This document shows positions 15,275 to 23,861 of a stretch of DNA of 64,000 nt, piece after piece (the stretch's first letter is position 1; every line of letters starts with the position of its first letter). The notes beneath the pieces were generated by a model. The model was not told the origin of the DNA and did not search any database. It saw nothing but the letters and a program-made list of their open reading frames with translations. A program made the position numbers and the translations under genes. This DNA is from Gemmatimonadota bacterium (GTDB taxonomy: Bacteria; Gemmatimonadota; Gemmatimonadetes; Longimicrobiales; Gaopeijiaceae): the NCBI GenBank assembly GCA_022823145.1, contig JAJDXS010000031.1, positions 106,381 to 170,380 of the forward strand, read 5' to 3'.

Positions 15275-18200
15275 TCAGCCCGGCGGCACCCTCCTCCCCG
15301 GCGTCCACGGCGCGCCGGCGGCTTCCATGTCGGCCTCCAGTTCGGCTAGCGCCTGGTCCACAAGCGCCCGCAGGGCCATGGACACGCGCATGAACCCTCC
15401 CTGTGCGATCTCGAAGCTCTCCCGCTGGGTCGCGGTGGGTGGCTGGCGCGTACCCCAGTGCCCGCCGGCGACCTGCCCGAGCCGTCCAAGGATCGACGGC
15501 GAACTCGGCTCGTTGAGGGCGCCGCAGACGGGATCGCCCTGGAGCCGCACCGCGATGCCGGCGAGCCGCTGTTCGATGCCCTCCAGGCGCGTGTAGAGGT
15601 CGTCGCCGCCGGCGGGCGTCTCGTCCAGCGCGGCGCGCATGTGACGGAGGCGGTCGCGCACGGTCCCGATCTCGGCGGCGGCGCCCCGGGCGCGGCGCAG
15701 AAGGTCCGCGGTCTCTTCCGCGAAGGCCATCGCCGCCGTGAAGTCCGTCGCCGCGCCGATGTTGGGCACGGGCTTCACGGTGAATGGCTGCGGCGCGCCG
15801 ATCCGTTCGACCCCGTCCTCCGTGATCAGCGCCATCTCGACAGTGTAGTCACCCGGCGGGGCCAGGGGGCCGCGCGGGGCGCCCGCCCACGGGGGCGTGA
15901 ACCCGGGGGCGCGCAAGTCGACGGGGTCGGGGGCGGGGCGGCGGAGGTCCCACGTGACGCGGTGGAGGCCCTCGGTCGCTGGGCCCATGACGCGCCGCAC
16001 GGCGTCGCCTGCGGCGTCCCGTACGACCATTGCCGCGCGCGGGCCGCTCTCCAGCGCCTCGGCCCGGAGCGCATCGTAGCCGGGGAATGCGATGTCCTCG
16101 CCGCGCTCGGCGGCCGCGCTCTCCGTATCGCGCCGCTCGGCGCGCGCCGTCTCGGGCGGGTCGGCGAGCCAGTAGGTGAAGGTGGCGCCGAAGTCCGGAT
16201 TGGGCGAGACGAACGAGGTCGTGCCCAGGGTCGGCTGGCCCGGTGCCTGCAATGGGGCGTTGGGGACGTACCACCACGCGTCCCGCACGGGGAACAGGAC
16301 CGCTCCCGCGGCAAGCGCACCGCCGGCCATGTCTCTCAGGGGCGCGTAGTCGTCCAGGACGTAGAAGCCGCGGCCGAAGGTTGCTCCCACCAGATCATCG
16401 TCGCGGCGCTGGATCTCCAGGTCGCGGAACGAGATCGTGGGTGCGCCCGTGCCCAGCAGGATCCAGTTGGCGCCGCCGTTCGGCGTGAAATAGATGCCGT
16501 TCTCGGCGCCGAGGAATAGCAGATCGGGACGCACGTGATCCTGCTCGACCGACCAGATGATGACGCCGCCGGGCAGGTCGCCGGCGATCGAGCGCCAGCT
16601 GCGCCCGGCGTCGTTCGTCTCGAAGAGATAGGGGGTGTAGTCGCCCTCCTTGTGGTTGTCGGGCGCAACAAAAAACGTTGCGCGGTCGTGTTGGGACGCC
16701 TTGACGTCGTTCATGAAAGCGCGCTCGGAGAGGCCGGGAAGGGGAGCGGCCTGGCGCCAGTTCGCGCCCCCGTCCTCGGTCACCTGGACGAGCCCGTCGT
16801 CGGTGCCGGCGATGATGACGCCCTCGTCGAGCGGCGACTCGGAAATGGCCGAAATCGTTGAGTACCAAGACATTGCGGTGTTGCCCCAGAGCGCGTTTAC
16901 GCTGCGGACACGTCCGGCCACCGGCAGCTCGTAGCGGTTGTCGTCGCGGGTCAGGTCACCGCTCACGGCTGCCCACGAACTGCCCCGGTCGTCGCTCCGC
17001 CACACGCGCTGCGAGGCGTAGTAGATCCGGCCTTCCGCGTGGGGGCTCGCAACAACGGGGCTGTCCCAGTTCCAGCGCTCGGGCGGGTCGCCGGGGGCCG
17101 GAAGGGGACGGATGCCGATCAGCTCATGGTTGCTCAGGTTCACCCGCTGCAAGTTGCCTTGCTGGGACTGGATATAGGCAATGGCTGGATCGGTCGGGTC
17201 GAAAGCCAGCGCATACCCGTCGGCGCCCAGCGGAGCGTACCAGTCGCGGTTGCGCACGCCCTCCATGTTCATCGTGCGCGCGGGCCCGTAGAGCGTGCCC
17301 AGGTCCTGCGCGCCGCCGAGGATGTTGTAGAAGGGCGCGGAGTTGTCGAGCGCGAGCTTGTAGAACTGCGAGATCGGCATGTTGGGGAAGTGCCGCCAGG
17401 TGATGCCGTCGTCGAAGGTCTCGTAGAGGCCCGCGTCGGTGCCGGCGAGCAGGTGGCGGCCGTTGGCGGGATCGATCCACAGCGCGTGGTTGTCGCTGTG
17501 CTTCTCGCGGCCGGTGCCCAGCTCGGTGAAAGTGGCGCCGCCGTCGCGGGTGACGTGGATGAAGACGTCCATCTGGTAGACGAGGTCGGGATCGTGCGGC
17601 GAGGCCTCGATCTCCTGGTAGTAGTGCGGGCCGGTGCCGCCCGAGATGTAGGAATTGCGGCGCTCCCAGCTCTCGCCGCGATCCGTCGAGCGGTAGAAGC
17701 CGCGGTCGTCGGGCCCGCCCTCGATGGTGGCGTAGACGATGTTGCGGTCGGCGCCCGACACGTCGATGCCGATCTTGCCCATGTCGCCATTGGGTAGCCC
17801 GGCGGTTATGCGCCGCCATGTGCGGCCGCCGTCGGTCGACTTGTGGATGCCCGAGCCCGGCCCGCCCGCCAGCAGCGACCAGACGGTGCGGCGACGCTCG
17901 TAGGTGGCGGCGTACATGATGTCCGGGTCGACGGGGTCGAACTCGACGTCGGTCACACCGGTGTTTTCGTCGACGGTCAGCACCGCATCCCAGGTCTCAC
18001 CCCCGTCCTCGGTGCGGTAAAGGCCGCGCTCGCCGCCTGCCGACCAGAGCGGACCCTCGGCCGCCACGAACACGGTGTTGCCGTCGCGCGGATCGACCAG
18101 GATCCTGCCGATGTGTTCGGAGGCGGCGAGGCCCGCGTGCTCCCAGGTGCGCCCGCCGTCGCGGCTCCTGTAGACGCCGTCGCCCCAGGCCACGTGCCGT

Positions 18201-18610
18201 CCGCTGACGTTTTCGCCAGTACCGGCCCAGACAATGTCCGGATCGGACGGATCGATCGCCACGGCCCCGATGGAATACGACGGCTGATCGTCGAAAACCG
18301 GCGTCCAGGTGACGCCCGAATTCGTGGTCTTCCAGACGCCGCCGGACCCGACCGCGATGTACCAGGTCGTGGGGTCGCCGGGGTGCACCGCGATGTCCGC
18401 GATCCGCCCGCCCATCAGCGCGGGACCGATGCCGCGGAGCGCGAGGCCTTGCGAGGCCTGGCTGATGAGGGCGGGGTCGGCTTGCGCGGCCTGGGCGGTC
18501 GCGTGGTGCGGGAAGGCAAGCGTCGCGGCGAGCGCGGTAGCGCGGGAGAAAGCCGCGATCGTCGTGCGGGCGAGGTGGTCGGACATGGGTCGGGTCATGG
18601 TGCGGGTCAT
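15275..18610 (-). CDS. Exported BNR/VPS10-like beta-propeller giant
   Basis: A protein of about 1111 residues with a signal peptide (TALAATLAFPHHATAQA). At least ten Asp-box motifs of the SxDxGxTW type are visible (SRDGGRTW, TEDGGETW, STDGGRTW, STDRGESW, SDDRGSSW, TEDGGANW, TNDAGRSW), which build sortilin/VPS10-like or sialidase-like propellers. A beta-sandwich and a helical C-terminal region (TAAMAFAEETADLLRRARG) follow. It is the same architecture as the protein at 23862 and begins with the same RGIGPALMGGRIADI-type motif. No glycosidase catalytic set can be identified, so enzymatic function is unproven. Start uncertain: ATG 18610, 18598 or 18586 all keep the signal peptide, and none has a clear ribosome site. 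Confidence 0.85.
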   Translation of the reverse strand: MTRTMTRPMSDHLARTTIAAFSRATALAATLAFPHHATAQAAQADPALISQASQGLALRGIGPALMGGRIADIAVHPGDPTTWYIAVGSGGVWKTTNSGVTWTPVFDDQPSYSIGAVAIDPSDPDIVWAGTGENVSGRHVAWGDGVYRSRDGGRTWEHAGLAASEHIGRILVDPRDGNTVFVAAEGPLWSAGGERGLYRTEDGGETWDAVLTVDENTGVTDVEFDPVDPDIMYAATYERRRTVWSLLAGGPGSGIHKSTDGGRTWRRITAGLPNGDMGKIGIDVSGADRNIVYATIEGGPDDRGFYRSTDRGESWERRNSYISGGTGPHYYQEIEASPHDPDLVYQMDVFIHVTRDGGATFTELGTGREKHSDNHALWIDPANGRHLLAGTDAGLYETFDDGITWRHFPNMPISQFYKLALDNSAPFYNILGGAQDLGTLYGPARTMNMEGVRNRDWYAPLGADGYALAFDPTDPAIAYIQSQQGNLQRVNLSNHELIGIRPLPAPGDPPERWNWDSPVVASPHAEGRIYYASQRVWRSDDRGSSWAAVSGDLTRDDNRYELPVAGRVRSVNALWGNTAMSWYSTISAISESPLDEGVIIAGTDDGLVQVTEDGGANWRQAAPLPGLSERAFMNDVKASQHDRATFFVAPDNHKEGDYTPYLFETNDAGRSWRSIAGDLPGGVIIWSVEQDHVRPDLLFLGAENGIYFTPNGGANWILLGTGAPTISFRDLEIQRRDDDLVGATFGRGFYVLDDYAPLRDMAGGALAAGAVLFPVRDAWWYVPNAPLQAPGQPTLGTTSFVSPNPDFGATFTYWLADPPETARAERRDTESAAAERGEDIAFPGYDALRAEALESGPRAAMVVRDAAGDAVRRVMGPATEGLHRVTWDLRRPAPDPVDLRAPGFTPPWAGAPRGPLAPPGDYTVEMALITEDGVERIGAPQPFTVKPVPNIGAATDFTAAMAFAEETADLLRRARGAAAEIGTVRDRLRHMRAALDETPAGGDDLYTRLEGIEQRLAGIAVRLQGDPVCGALNEPSSPSILGRLGQVAGGHWGTRQPPTATQRESFEIAQGGFMRVSMALRALVDQALAELEADMEAAGAPWTPGRRVPPG

Positions 18611-18772
18611 CGGCGCGGCTTCGTGGCAGGGTGAGGCGCGGCGGTCGGGCGGGGGTGCCGCGTGGGGTGGAAATGGACCGCGCAGGGGTGGTGGCCGCAA
18701 GGAGGGGCGCTGGTTCGCGTGGTGAGCGCTTGCTGAACTACGGCTCACACCGGCACTCGCTTAGAATGAAGG

Positions 18773-19294
18773 ATGAGTGCAAAGCGGATCATCATCATCG
18801 CCGGCCCCAACGGCGCTGGAAAAACGACCTTCGCTCGCGAGTACCTGCCGAAGGAAGGCGACTGTCCAACGTTCATCAACGCCGACCTGATTGCGGAGGG
18901 CCTGTCGCCGTTTCGCCCTGATGTCGCAGCCATTCGCTCCGGGCGGGTGATGCTATCCGAGATCAAGCGTCACGTCGCCGCCGGGCGCAGCTTTGCCTTC
19001 GAGACGACGCTCTCTGGCCAGGCATACGTCGCGAGAATCAGGAGGTGGCGTGCCGAAGGGTATCGCGTCACCCTAATGTTCCTGGCACTCCCAACACCGG
19101 AAGAGGCGATTGAGCGTGTCAGACTGCGGGTGTCACAGGGCGGGCACGATGTTCATGAAGATGTGATTCGACGGCGGTTCGCATCGGGATGGCATAACTT
19201 CCGAGACGTCTACCGCCACGAAGTCGACGAGTGGTTCTGGTACGACAACAGCAACTCCGTACCCGTCCTGATCGAGCAAGGAACCAGGCGCTGA
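18773..19294 (+). CDS. Zeta-toxin-like P-loop kinase
   Basis: A 173-residue P-loop NTPase of the zeta-toxin / AAA_33 type. Walker A is AGPNGAGKTT (residues 10-19). NADLIAEGLSPF contains the Asp-containing segment typical of zeta kinases, FAFETTLSG is the substrate-binding strand, and VSQGGHDVHEDVIRRRFASG is the lid with basic residues. Plasmid zeta toxins phosphorylate UDP-N-acetylglucosamine and poison wall synthesis; chromosomal relatives of this size are less well studied. The next gene starts three bases after its stop and may be the antitoxin. Leader bases 18611-18772 show no other gene. Confidence 0.8.
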   Translation: MSAKRIIIIAGPNGAGKTTFAREYLPKEGDCPTFINADLIAEGLSPFRPDVAAIRSGRVMLSEIKRHVAAGRSFAFETTLSGQAYVARIRRWRAEGYRVTLMFLALPTPEEAIERVRLRVSQGGHDVHEDVIRRRFASGWHNFRDVYRHEVDEWFWYDNSNSVPVLIEQGTRR

Positions 19295-19297
19295 CCG

Positions 19298-19501
19298 ATG
19301 CCCGACGATACAAGGAAGCAGGACAAGGCCACGACCGATCCCGCTGGCGTGATGGCTGCGCTGCTCCGCGCGGCCAGGCGAGCCCACGAGATCGCTCGCG
19401 CGCACGGCACCAAGGTCGTCGTTCACGTGGACGGAAAGACGGTGGAGATTGAGCCCAATCCGGAGATGTTCGACGACCTGGACCCGGTTGACGGCCGTTG
19501 A
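19298..19501 (+). CDS. Small protein, putative partner of the zeta-like kinase
   Basis: A 67-residue protein. The middle segment MAALLRAARRAHEIARAHGTKVVVHVDGKTVEIEP predicts a helix followed by a beta hairpin. Small proteins with an ARRAHEIARxxGTxVVxxxDGKxVEI-like pattern recur directly behind chromosomal zeta-like genes, as I recall. The three-base spacing means co-translation. An antitoxin role is inferred from context only; the order (kinase first) is the reverse of epsilon-zeta. The following 112 bases (19502-19613) hold nothing I can identify. Confidence 0.6.
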   Translation: MPDDTRKQDKATTDPAGVMAALLRAARRAHEIARAHGTKVVVHVDGKTVEIEPNPEMFDDLDPVDGR

Positions 19502-19613
19502 ACTAACGGAGCAACCACGGACGTCCGCATCTGTCCGATCTGCAGAACTGGGAGCGGCTGTGGACGGCCCGGGCGGATTGCCGCACGGACCGGCGTCATT
19601 CTAGGTTGCGCCC

Positions 19614-20900
19614 ATGACCGACGCCAGCAACGAGCCCACCGCCGAAGCCACGTCCGCGGCCAACGCCGACAGTGCCCTGTGCGAGAACTGCGGACGTCCG
19701 CGCGAGGAGCGCTTCTGCTCGCAGTGCGGCCAGAACGACCGCACCTACTCGCGGTCCCTCTTTCCCGTCCTGGGCGAGCTCGTGCGCGAGTCCTTCGAGT
19801 TCGACGGCCGCCTTGCGCAGACTCTCAAGCTCCTGCTCTTCAAGCCTGGCAGCCTGTCGACCGAGTTCGCCCGCAACCGGCGCGCACGCTACATGACGCC
19901 GGTCCGGCTCTACCTCTTCACCAGTGTAGTCTTCTTCCTCACGATGTCGCTGGCGATGTCGCGGGTTCCCAACCCGCTGGAGGAGGAGACGGGGCAGGAT
20001 TTGCCTCCAAGCCTCGCCGAAATCCCTGGCAATGTGATGGATTCCCTGCGGGCCGCGGTCGATTCCCTGGAGGCCGTGGTGCCCGGTTTGCAGCTGCAGC
20101 TCGACGGCGAGGACGTTCCGGTGTCGATGGAAATCAGCGAGTCCGGGATCGCAGCGCTCAAGGCGAACCTGCCGCCTTCCCAGCACGGCAAGCTGGACGA
20201 TCTGCTCAAGCGCGATTCGGCGAGGGCCACGCAAATCACGCTCGCCATCCTGGCGCCGTTCTTCGATTCCGAAGCTCGGGCGTCGTCGACCGACGGACGG
20301 CAAGGGGATCCTGGGCCGGACGAAGATGCAGGGCCGGGCGAGGACGCAGCGCCGGAGGGGGACACAGCGCCGGAGGAGGACGAAGCGCCGGAGGAGGACA
20401 CGGCGCCGGTGGCGAGCGACCCGCCCGCCAGCGCTGCAGTCGTGCTGCCGACATCCCAGGGCTTCCTGGCGAGGATGTTCCTGAACAGTTTCGTCGACCT
20501 GATGCACGACCCCGACGCGTTCACCGAACGCATCATCGGCAACCTGTCGATTGCCATGTTCTTCCTGCTGCCCGTCTATGCGCTGATGCTCGCGGTGCTC
20601 TACTGGCGCAAGAAGCGGTACTACATCGAGCACCTCGTCTTCGGCATGCATGTCCACTCGTTCATGTTCATGATCGTCACCCTGATGCTGATCGCGTCGA
20701 TCACGCCCATGGGTGCGGCCGGGCAGGGGTGGACCCAGGGCATCCTCGGACTGGTGGTCGTGGCCTATCCGATCATTGCCCTGCGCCGCTTCTACGGGAA
20801 CGGCTGGTTCGTCACGCTCGTCAAGGCGTTCGTGCTGGGTATCCTGTACTTCACGATCGTGAGCCCCCTGACTACGATCGTCCTCTTCCTGACCGCCTGA
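19614..20900 (+). CDS. DUF3667 membrane protein with zinc ribbon
   Basis: A 428-residue inner-membrane protein of the DUF3667 type. A zinc ribbon comes first (CENCGRPREERFCSQCGQ, two CxxC pairs, residues 23-40), then the conserved LAQTLKLLLFKPGSLSTEFARNRRARYMTPVRLYLFTSVVFFLTMSL with the first membrane segment. A large polar loop contains a six-residue acidic repeat (residues about 234-265). Four C-terminal membrane helices follow (IAMFFLLPVYALMLAVLYW, HSFMFMIVTLMLIASI, ILGLVVVAYPIIAL, AFVLGILYFTIVSPLTTIVLFL). Function unknown. The amidase gene starts two bases after its stop, so the two are co-transcribed. Confidence 0.85.
   Translation: MTDASNEPTAEATSAANADSALCENCGRPREERFCSQCGQNDRTYSRSLFPVLGELVRESFEFDGRLAQTLKLLLFKPGSLSTEFARNRRARYMTPVRLYLFTSVVFFLTMSLAMSRVPNPLEEETGQDLPPSLAEIPGNVMDSLRAAVDSLEAVVPGLQLQLDGEDVPVSMEISESGIAALKANLPPSQHGKLDDLLKRDSARATQITLAILAPFFDSEARASSTDGRQGDPGPDEDAGPGEDAAPEGDTAPEEDEAPEEDTAPVASDPPASAAVVLPTSQGFLARMFLNSFVDLMHDPDAFTERIIGNLSIAMFFLLPVYALMLAVLYWRKKRYYIEHLVFGMHVHSFMFMIVTLMLIASITPMGAAGQGWTQGILGLVVVAYPIIALRRFYGNGWFVTLVKAFVLGILYFTIVSPLTTIVLFLTA
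20313..20402 (+). repeat. Five 18-bp tandem repeats coding an acidic hexapeptide
   Basis: Units start at 20313, 20331, 20349, 20367 and 20385; a partial sixth unit follows at 20403. The unit is close to GCGCCGGAGGAGGACACG. It encodes PDEDAG, PGEDAA, PEGDTA, PEEDEA and PEEDTA inside the soluble loop of the DUF3667 protein. The period is a multiple of three, so copy-number changes would keep the frame; length polymorphism between strains is expected. Confidence 0.85.
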
Positions 20901-20902
20901 CC

Positions 20903-22774
20903 ATGCTCCCCCGCCTCGCTCTCGTCGCCCTTCTCTGGCTGCCCTCAGCGTGCGGACCCCCGGGGTCCGCCACCGACACTGACTTCGAGGTCGCCGAGGC
21001 GTCAATTCCCGCGTTGCAGGACGCGATGGCCGCGGGCCGGGTCACCTCGGTGCAGCTGGTCGACCTCTACCTGGCGCGGATCGAGGCCTACGACCGCGCC
21101 GGTCCGGCCCTCAACACCATCATCCGCCTCAATCCGCTCGCGCGGGATCAGGCCGCGGCGCTGGACATGGAGCGCTCGGCGGGCACGGTGCGGGGCCCGC
21201 TCCATGGCATCCCGGTCCTCATGAAGGACAACTACGACATGGACTGGATGCCCACGACGGGGTCGAGTCTGGCGCTTGCCGCGCTCCAGCCGGCCGACAA
21301 CGCGTTTCAGCTGGAACGTCTTCTCGATGCGGGCGCCGTGATCGTGGGCAAGACGAACCTGCACGAACTCGCCGCCGGGATCACGACGATCAGCTCGCTG
21401 GGCGGGCAGACCCGCAACCCGTACGACCCGGCACGCAATCCCGGCGGGAGCTCGGGCGGGACCGGCGCGGCGGTGGCTGCCAGCTTCGCCGCCGTGGCCT
21501 GGGGCAGCGACACCTGCGGTTCGATCCGGATCCCCGCTTCCGTGCACAACCTGTTCGGGCTGAGGCCGACCAAGGGGCTGTCCAGCATCGACGGGATTCT
21601 GCCACTGTCGCATTCGCAGGATACGGGCGGGCCGCTGGCGCGCACGGTGACCGATCTGGCCATTGCGCTGGACGCCACGGTGGGACCGGATCCGGCCGAT
21701 CCGGCTACCGCGATCCTCGAAGGCGCGCCGACGCCGAACTTCCAGGCAGCGCTCGACCCGGCCGCCCTGGACGGTGCGCGGATCGGCGTGCTGGAGACAT
21801 GGGTGCCGGAGCAGGGAAGCGCGGGCAGTGTGACGCGGGTGATTCGCGACGCCCTCGCCGAGATGGAGGCCCTCGGCGCAACGATCCTGGACGTCGAAAT
21901 CCCCGACATGGACGACCTGCTCTCCAACACGGGGCTGATTGACTTCGAGTTCAAGTTCGACCTGATGGACTACCTTGCCGGCGTACCCGACGCGCCCGTC
22001 TCGTCGCTGGAAGAGATCCTCGAGGCCGGCCTCCATCACGAGGCGCTGGACGGCAACTTCCGCCGCCGCAACGAGCGCGCCGCCCGCGACTCTCCCGAGC
22101 TCGACGAAACCCTGGAACGGCGGCGCGCTCTAACGGCGGCGGTCGTCGACCTCCTCACCCGGCACGATCTCGACGCGCTCGCCTACCCGACCATGCGGCA
22201 GGAGGTCGCCCTCATCGGCGCGGCACCCACCGGCGCAACCTGCTTCCTGAGCGCGCACACGGGGCTGCCCGCGCTCACCATCCCGGCCGGCTTCACCGAG
22301 CGCGGCCTCCCTGTCGGCCTGGAACTGCTGGGCCGCTCGCTCGACGACGCCCGCCTGGTCGCGTTCGCGTTCGCCTACGAGGCCGCGCATCCCAAGCGGC
22401 GCGCTCCGCTGCGCACCCCGCCCCTGGTCAACGGCGCCGCGCCGTCCCCGGTGCAGCTCGCCACCGATCGACCCAGCGGCGACGGTTTCGACGCCGTCAT
22501 GGCCGTGGACCTCCCGACAGGCACGCTGTCCTACCGCGTCACCATCTCCGCCGCCGCCGCCGACATCTACGGCACCGTTCTTCGCCGCACCTCCGGTGAC
22601 GACGGCCCTGTCGTAGTCCTGCGCCTCGGGGGCCCCGGCGAAGCGGAGCCGAACGGCACGGCGGACCTGCCCACCCGACTCCTGCACGACCTCATGAACG
22701 GCGATCTCGAGCTCCTCGTCCACACCAGCCGCGGCTTCGATCACCGCGGCCTCACCCCGCGGACCCGACCCTGA
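20903..22774 (+). CDS. Exported amidase-signature enzyme fused to a CHRD-like domain
   Basis: A 623-residue lipoprotein (LWLPSAC). Residues about 30-510 are an amidase-signature hydrolase with the Ser-cisSer-Lys triad: VLMKDNYD (Lys), PGGSSGGTGAAVA (cis-Ser) and WGSDTCGSIRIPAS (nucleophile Ser; the usual Gly before it is Cys). These enzymes hydrolyse amide bonds. Residues about 520-620 (GFDAVMAVDLPTGTLSYRVTI to GDLELLVHT) look like a CHRD beta-sandwich, so the protein seems to be a two-domain fusion. It follows DUF3667 by two bases. A paralogous amidase without this tail is at 37038. Substrate unknown. Confidence 0.85.
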   Translation: MLPRLALVALLWLPSACGPPGSATDTDFEVAEASIPALQDAMAAGRVTSVQLVDLYLARIEAYDRAGPALNTIIRLNPLARDQAAALDMERSAGTVRGPLHGIPVLMKDNYDMDWMPTTGSSLALAALQPADNAFQLERLLDAGAVIVGKTNLHELAAGITTISSLGGQTRNPYDPARNPGGSSGGTGAAVAASFAAVAWGSDTCGSIRIPASVHNLFGLRPTKGLSSIDGILPLSHSQDTGGPLARTVTDLAIALDATVGPDPADPATAILEGAPTPNFQAALDPAALDGARIGVLETWVPEQGSAGSVTRVIRDALAEMEALGATILDVEIPDMDDLLSNTGLIDFEFKFDLMDYLAGVPDAPVSSLEEILEAGLHHEALDGNFRRRNERAARDSPELDETLERRRALTAAVVDLLTRHDLDALAYPTMRQEVALIGAAPTGATCFLSAHTGLPALTIPAGFTERGLPVGLELLGRSLDDARLVAFAFAYEAAHPKRRAPLRTPPLVNGAAPSPVQLATDRPSGDGFDAVMAVDLPTGTLSYRVTISAAAADIYGTVLRRTSGDDGPVVVLRLGGPGEAEPNGTADLPTRLLHDLMNGDLELLVHTSRGFDHRGLTPRTRP

Positions 22775-22810
22775 CCCGTCACGCTCCCGGGAAGACCCTG
22801 ACCGCTACTC

Positions 22811-23770
22811 TCACTGGTCCTCCCGAAGGAAGCCCCTGAAGGCGCTCGGAAGAGACTTCGGACTCGAAAAGCCCCCGCCGGTCTCGATATCGACGGCGAT
22901 CGAGCCGATCAGGTTGCGAATCGCCTTCTCCGCCCGGCGCTCCGCGTAGCGATACACCCGGCGCCAGCCCAGCATCGCCAGCCCCCCGACCGCCGCCGCA
23001 CCGGGAAGGACGCCCGCCAACGCCGCACCGGCTGCGAGGCCCCCGATACCGAGCGCGGTGCCTGCGGCTGTGCCCGCGAGGCCACCAACGACGCCGCCCA
23101 ACGATGCGAGCACCCCCGAAATGCCGCCCCCGACCCACATGCTGAGTTTCTGGCTGCGGACCAGGCTGGCCTGCACAGTCAACTCCGTCGCGGGGGGATC
23201 GCTGTCCAGGCGGCGGAGGCTGAAGAGCAGTTGCTTCAGGTCCGCCCAGGCCATCTCGTACGCGAACGACTGATCGGTCGTGGCAGTGGTATACGAGAAG
23301 GCTGGAACGTTGAACGCCAGCACGCCTCCGTCGAGGGGATCGGCTCCGTAATGATCGGTAAGGCTCAGGCGAAACGGACTTCCGGGGAGGATCCGTTGCA
23401 TGGCGGCGTAGACCTCCTCCGCCGGTGCGCGGATTACCCGGGAAACCTCCAGCGTAAGGGGCGGGTGGCCCAGGAAACGCGCTGCCATCGCCGATGGCCG
23501 GGCCCGAGTACCTTCGGCCAGGCCCCGGCTGCGTGATTCCGCCATCGCGTGATCAACGAACTCGGGCGAAATCCCGGCTTCCTCGGCGGCTGCCCGCACG
23601 TCTGCCAGTCGGTACCCTTCGACCTCCCCCGTATCGGCAGCCTGCCCCCGCGGAGCCAGTTGTCTGGAACGCTCTTCGAGGCGACGGGCGGCTTCGGCCT
23701 GCAGCTCGGCCGCACGCCGCCAGAGTGCGCGTGCCTTCTCCTCGGAGATGCGGGTTTCGTCCTGACTCAT
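22811..23770 (-). CDS. Membrane-associated protein of unknown function
   Basis: A 319-residue protein I do not recognise. Residues 5-40 are an amphipathic coiled-coil-like helix rich in Ala, Glu and Arg (ARALWRRAAELQAEAARRLEERSR). YRLADVRAAAEEAGISPEFVDHAM resembles a small helical domain. The central part (LEVSRVIRAPAEEVYAAMQRILPGSPF) has the look of a START/SRPBCC-type strand-helix start. Residues about 215-280 are a long Gly/Ala-rich hydrophobic stretch, probably two membrane helices, followed by WRRVYRYAERRAEKAIRNLI. ATG 23770 lies 91 bases from the divergent BNR gene at 23862. Confidence 0.7.
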   Translation of the reverse strand: MSQDETRISEEKARALWRRAAELQAEAARRLEERSRQLAPRGQAADTGEVEGYRLADVRAAAEEAGISPEFVDHAMAESRSRGLAEGTRARPSAMAARFLGHPPLTLEVSRVIRAPAEEVYAAMQRILPGSPFRLSLTDHYGADPLDGGVLAFNVPAFSYTTATTDQSFAYEMAWADLKQLLFSLRRLDSDPPATELTVQASLVRSQKLSMWVGGGISGVLASLGGVVGGLAGTAAGTALGIGGLAAGAALAGVLPGAAAVGGLAMLGWRRVYRYAERRAEKAIRNLIGSIAVDIETGGGFSSPKSLPSAFRGFLREDQ

Positions 23771-23861
23771 GGGATCCAAGTTGCCCCGACGGCCCGTAGC
23801 GCGCCACGTTTGCATCCCGAGCCCCACGGTTGACACGCCGCCCCAGCCGGAGAAGCCACCA

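Noticed and set aside
20313..20402. CRISPR-like array
   Set aside because: The 18-bp units are directly abutting without spacers and encode a hexapeptide in frame; it is a coding tandem repeat.
23830..23835. TTGACA before the second BNR gene
   Set aside because: It lies 26 bases from the start codon with no -10 box in between; probably chance.
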